This document shows, piece after piece, positions 14,693 to 16,312 of a stretch of 16,312 nt of DNA. The first letter of the stretch is position 1; each line of letters begins with the position of its first letter. The notes beneath the pieces were generated by a model. It saw nothing but the letters and a program-made list of their open reading frames with translations, was not told where the DNA came from and ran no database searches. The translations under genes and the position numbers were made by a program. Source of the DNA: an uncultured Oscillospiraceae bacterium (lineage in GTDB: Bacteria; Bacillota; Clostridia; Oscillospirales; Acutalibacteraceae); NCBI GenBank assembly GCA_900539855.1, contig UQDO01000044.1:1-16312 (forward strand), in the 5' to 3' direction.

Positions 14693-15309
14693 TTATTTAT
14701 TGCTCTGCCTGCTTTTTGGATATCTTATTAAATCATGCTCGTAAACTCTTTCCTTGAACTTCCTGTCCTGATAATGATTGAAACCCAAATGCTCGTACTT
14801 CTGCATTTTCAATACTCCGTCAGTTGATACAATGCACGGAACCCCAAGTTCATCTGCTTTATCAAATGCAATTTGAACTAATTTCCTCATATATCCTCTA
14901 TTCTGATATTCTCTTTTCACTACTAACATTTCAATTTGAATATATTTTTTGTTTTCCTTTTTCAGCCTGCTCTCCAATGATTCCCCAGACGATTTCATAT
15001 CTTTAATAAACTGAATCGCTCCTCTGATTCCCATCCCTTTTATGCTGCCGATAATTAAATCCATCATTCCTGAAAAGCTCACTTTACTTGCAGGCTCTGA
15101 AATCATTAAATACCCCTCTTGCCTGTCGCTTATTGTATATAACCAGCCGCTCTTAATTCCAGCCAATGCAAAGCCCTTCATATAGCTTTCGATCCCTTTT
15201 TTGCCCTTGCACATATAATAGAGGCCTTCTCAGTATCTTCATACTTATATTCGCTGAATGCTTTTGTGATTTCGTTCATTGATTCTTCAGACACACTTTT
15301 TAGCTTCAT
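14693..15309 (-). pseudogene. GNAT-family N-acetyltransferase split by a one-base frameshift
   Basis: Two overlapping minus-strand frames are halves of one gene. The first starts at ATG 15309 (MKLKSVSEESMNEITKAF, GAGGAG 4 nt upstream) and loses sense after YKYEDTEK. The second frame continues as GLYYMCKGKKGIESYMKGF and ends at 14693. Adding one base in the GG/CC run near 15222-15226 joins them into about 205 codons. The C-terminal half has the acetyl-CoA motif: QIEMLVVKREYQNRGYMRKL, then the typical end STDGVLKMQKYEHLGF. The middle segment LYTISDRQEGYLMIS is typical of a clostridial GNAT subgroup. The substrate is unknown. A genuine mutation, an assembly error, or less likely programmed frameshifting could explain the break. 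A separate start inside the second half (ATG 15214) has no clear ribosome site and would lack the N-terminal strand-helix unit. Confidence 0.82.
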
Positions 15310-15325
15310 CATTCTCCTCACCAAA

Positions 15326-15355
15326 ATTATAAATGTTTTGTTGTTTTGGATGCAA
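15326..15355 (-). promoter_or_regulatory. Promoter of the GNAT-PHP unit
   Basis: On the minus strand TTGCAT (15350-15355) and a perfect TATAAT (15326-15331) are 18 nt apart. The start point would fall almost on the GAGGAG ribosome site, so the leader is extremely short. Confidence 0.55.
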
Positions 15356-15363
15356 TAATGCAA

Positions 15364-15736
15364 ATGTCAACCCAATGTTCAACAATTAGATTGAATTTTC
15401 TAAGAACACCATTTAGATTATATTATTTTCTTCAATTAATTTCAACAGTATGATCAAAATTCAGCATAGTACTCCAAATTAAATTGCAGCAGTATATTAT
15501 TAATGAATAATTTTGCGTAGGGAAAATAATAGTATGCATCAGGAAACACCGAACTTATGACTCGCATGGAGCTCGCCTTGTTTTTTGTCGCTCCGCTCTT
15601 TTTTCTTCCCTCGGCAGAACCGATGGCTTATTCCCACGTCTAAAGACACCAAAAGATAACGCCCTCCACGGAAATAACTCCGCAGAGGGTGTATACCTTA
15701 CTGATGAGATGTGTAGAAAAAGCTACTTTGCTTAAT
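15364..15736. other. Gene-poor stretch with a structured segment, no gene recognised
   Basis: 15364-15540 is AT-rich with nothing recognisable. 15541-15735 is more GC-rich. It contains a long imperfect hairpin at about 15660-15691 (CGCCCTC / GAGGGTG with inner CGGA/TCCG and a CA/CA internal loop). A plus-strand open frame without a convincing start ends at 15735 with residues EGVYLTDEMCRKSYFA. I do not recognise this frame and do not call it a gene. It abuts the end of the TetR-type fragment at 15737. Confidence 0.45.
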
Positions 15737-16105
15737 TCAATCAAAGGTGAGAAGCTGCTTCAAATATGCGTGGGCAGTTTCTTTGGAGCATTCGTCGTGC
15801 TTAACTGCCGACCATTGCCACACAAGGAACTGCGTATTGCTGTAATGGTCGGCAAGCAGTTCATTTGGAATATCCTTGTGCAGCGCATCCGGACAATCCT
15901 TGAAGATCCGGCGCATCTGGCTGTTCAGAAAATTGCGAAAGCTTGAAAACATATAACCGACCTCCGGATTATGGTACAATACACGGCCGACAAGTTCGCT
16001 GTTCTCTTTTGTAAAGTTATAGATTCGGTCAAAGAAAAGATAGAGCATCTCATTTTCCGGTGCATGATGGTTTTCCGAAATTCTTGACAAGTTTCGGTTA
16101 ATAGT
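15737..16105 (-). pseudogene. TetR-type regulator, C-terminal ligand-domain fragment
   Basis: About 120 residues are open to the TGA at 15737-15739, reading from NLSRISENHHAPENEMLYLF to AYLKQLLTFD. The helical pattern, with VGRVLYHNPEVGYMFSSF, SQMRRIFKDC and LLADHYSNTQFLVWQWSAVK, fits the C-terminal dimerisation and ligand domain of TetR-like regulators of about 190 residues. The DNA-binding N-terminus is missing: similarity stops where the tRNA-Cys terminator hairpin begins (16106). The frame stays open through that hairpin and into the tRNA only by chance. No ribosome site or start of its own is evident. A deletion or insertion joined this fragment to the tRNA. Family assignment is moderate. 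Confidence 0.5.
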
Positions 16106-16135
16106 AAGCCCCAAAGACTTTCGTCCTTGGGGCTT
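16106..16135 (-). terminator. Hairpin of the tRNA-Cys terminator, T tract missing
   Basis: On the minus strand AAGCCCCAAGGAC / GTCTTTGGGGCTT forms a 13-pair stem (one G-U) with a GAAA tetraloop, directly after the tRNA CCA end. What follows is ACTATTAACC, not a T tract; the TetR-type fragment begins exactly there. Confidence 0.65.
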
Positions 16136-16209
16136 TGGAGGCGCCACCCGGAATCGAACCGGGGATGAAGGTTTTGCAGACCTCTGCCTTACCGCTTGGC
16201 TATGGCGCC
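16136..16209 (-). tRNA. tRNA-Cys (anticodon GCA)
   Basis: The gene is 74 nt with encoded CCA. The acceptor GGCGCCA/TGGCGCC is perfect, the anticodon loop CTGCAAA has anticodon GCA, the T arm is CCCGG-TTCGATT-CCGGG, and the discriminator is U73, the cysteine identity base. No separate promoter fits in the 18 nt between it and the preceding hairpin, so it is probably transcribed with the upstream tRNA-Gly by readthrough, or from a promoter inside the hairpin region. Confidence 0.95.
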
Positions 16210-16227
16210 GTATTTGATTTTAAAAAG

Positions 16228-16256
16228 GGGACGCTTAAAGCATATTTAAGCGTCCC
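16228..16256 (-). terminator. Terminator-like hairpin between tRNA-Gly and tRNA-Cys
   Basis: A perfect 12-pair stem GGGACGCTTAAA / TTTAAGCGTCCC with a 5-nt loop is followed on the minus strand by CTTTTTAAAA. It lies 2 nt after the tRNA-Gly CCA end. It may terminate partially, letting some transcripts continue into tRNA-Cys. Confidence 0.75.
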
Positions 16257-16258
16257 GT

Positions 16259-16312
16259 TGGAGCGGATTACGAGGCTCGAACTCGCTACCTCCACCTTGG
16301 CAAGGTGGCGCT
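16259..16312 (-). tRNA. tRNA-Gly (anticodon GCC), 5' part beyond the window
   Basis: The visible 54 nt give, on the minus strand, the anticodon arm CCACC-TTGCCAA-GGTGG (anticodon GCC), a T arm with GCGAG-TTCGAGC-CTCGT, the acceptor 3' strand AATCCGC, U73 and CCA. The D arm and 5' acceptor strand lie past the window end. Confidence 0.92.

Noticed and set aside
15178..15363. Independent 61-residue protein upstream of the GNAT domain
   Set aside because: Its first part is the N-terminus of the GNAT protein and it loses coherence at the frameshift; its tail is out-of-frame GNAT sequence.

Overview
The window looks like the chromosome of a gut-type anaerobic Firmicute (Clostridia, most likely Ruminococcaceae/Oscillospiraceae). 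The reasons are AGGAG/GAGGTG ribosome sites, mid-range base composition, a Tn916/Tn1549-type conjugative element remnant, a GH127 arabinofuranosidase with its AraC regulator, a YugP-type zinc peptidase and a COG2509 dehydrogenase. I cannot name the species. Four tRNA genes (Ala-GGC, Pro-GGG, Cys-GCA and a partial Gly-GCC) break the window into blocks.

Layout. 1-1000: the decayed end of an integrative conjugative element, with a helix-turn-helix protein tail, a terminator, three imperfect direct repeats and the C-terminal third of a large serine recombinase. 1002-1203: tRNA-Ala(GGC) on the minus strand with its own promoter and two tandem terminators. 1275-4074: an araC-type regulator divergent from a GH127 beta-L-arabinofuranosidase with all expected zinc and catalytic residues. 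4110-4257: tRNA-Pro(GGG) with promoter and terminator. 4258-5591: an AT-rich island holding a MuF-leader/barnase toxin broken by two in-frame stop codons, followed at once by an intact barstar immunity gene. 5610-12026: a minus-strand operon carA, carB-dapF, xpt, yugP. 12178-13824: a divergent FAD-dependent dehydrogenase (COG2509) with promoter and terminator. 13908-15355: a minus-strand unit of a GNAT acetyltransferase (split by a one-base frameshift) and a PHP-domain phosphoesterase. 15364-16105: decayed sequence ending in a headless TetR-type regulator fragment. 16106-16312: tRNA-Cys and tRNA-Gly (cut by the window end), with hairpins.

How the genes relate. CarA and CarB make carbamoyl phosphate for pyrimidines and arginine. 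Xpt salvages xanthine, so the operon has a nucleotide theme. The surprise is that CarB runs in frame into a complete diaminopimelate epimerase (DapF) domain, joining pyrimidine/arginine supply to lysine/peptidoglycan precursor synthesis in one 1344-residue polypeptide. In that DapF domain the first canonical active-site cysteine is alanine, with a new cysteine three residues later, and a substrate-binding asparagine is aspartate.

The strongest leads are the CarB-DapF fusion with its altered epimerase site, and the MuF-barnase/barstar module in which the toxin is nonsense-interrupted but the immunity gene and all RNase catalytic residues survive.
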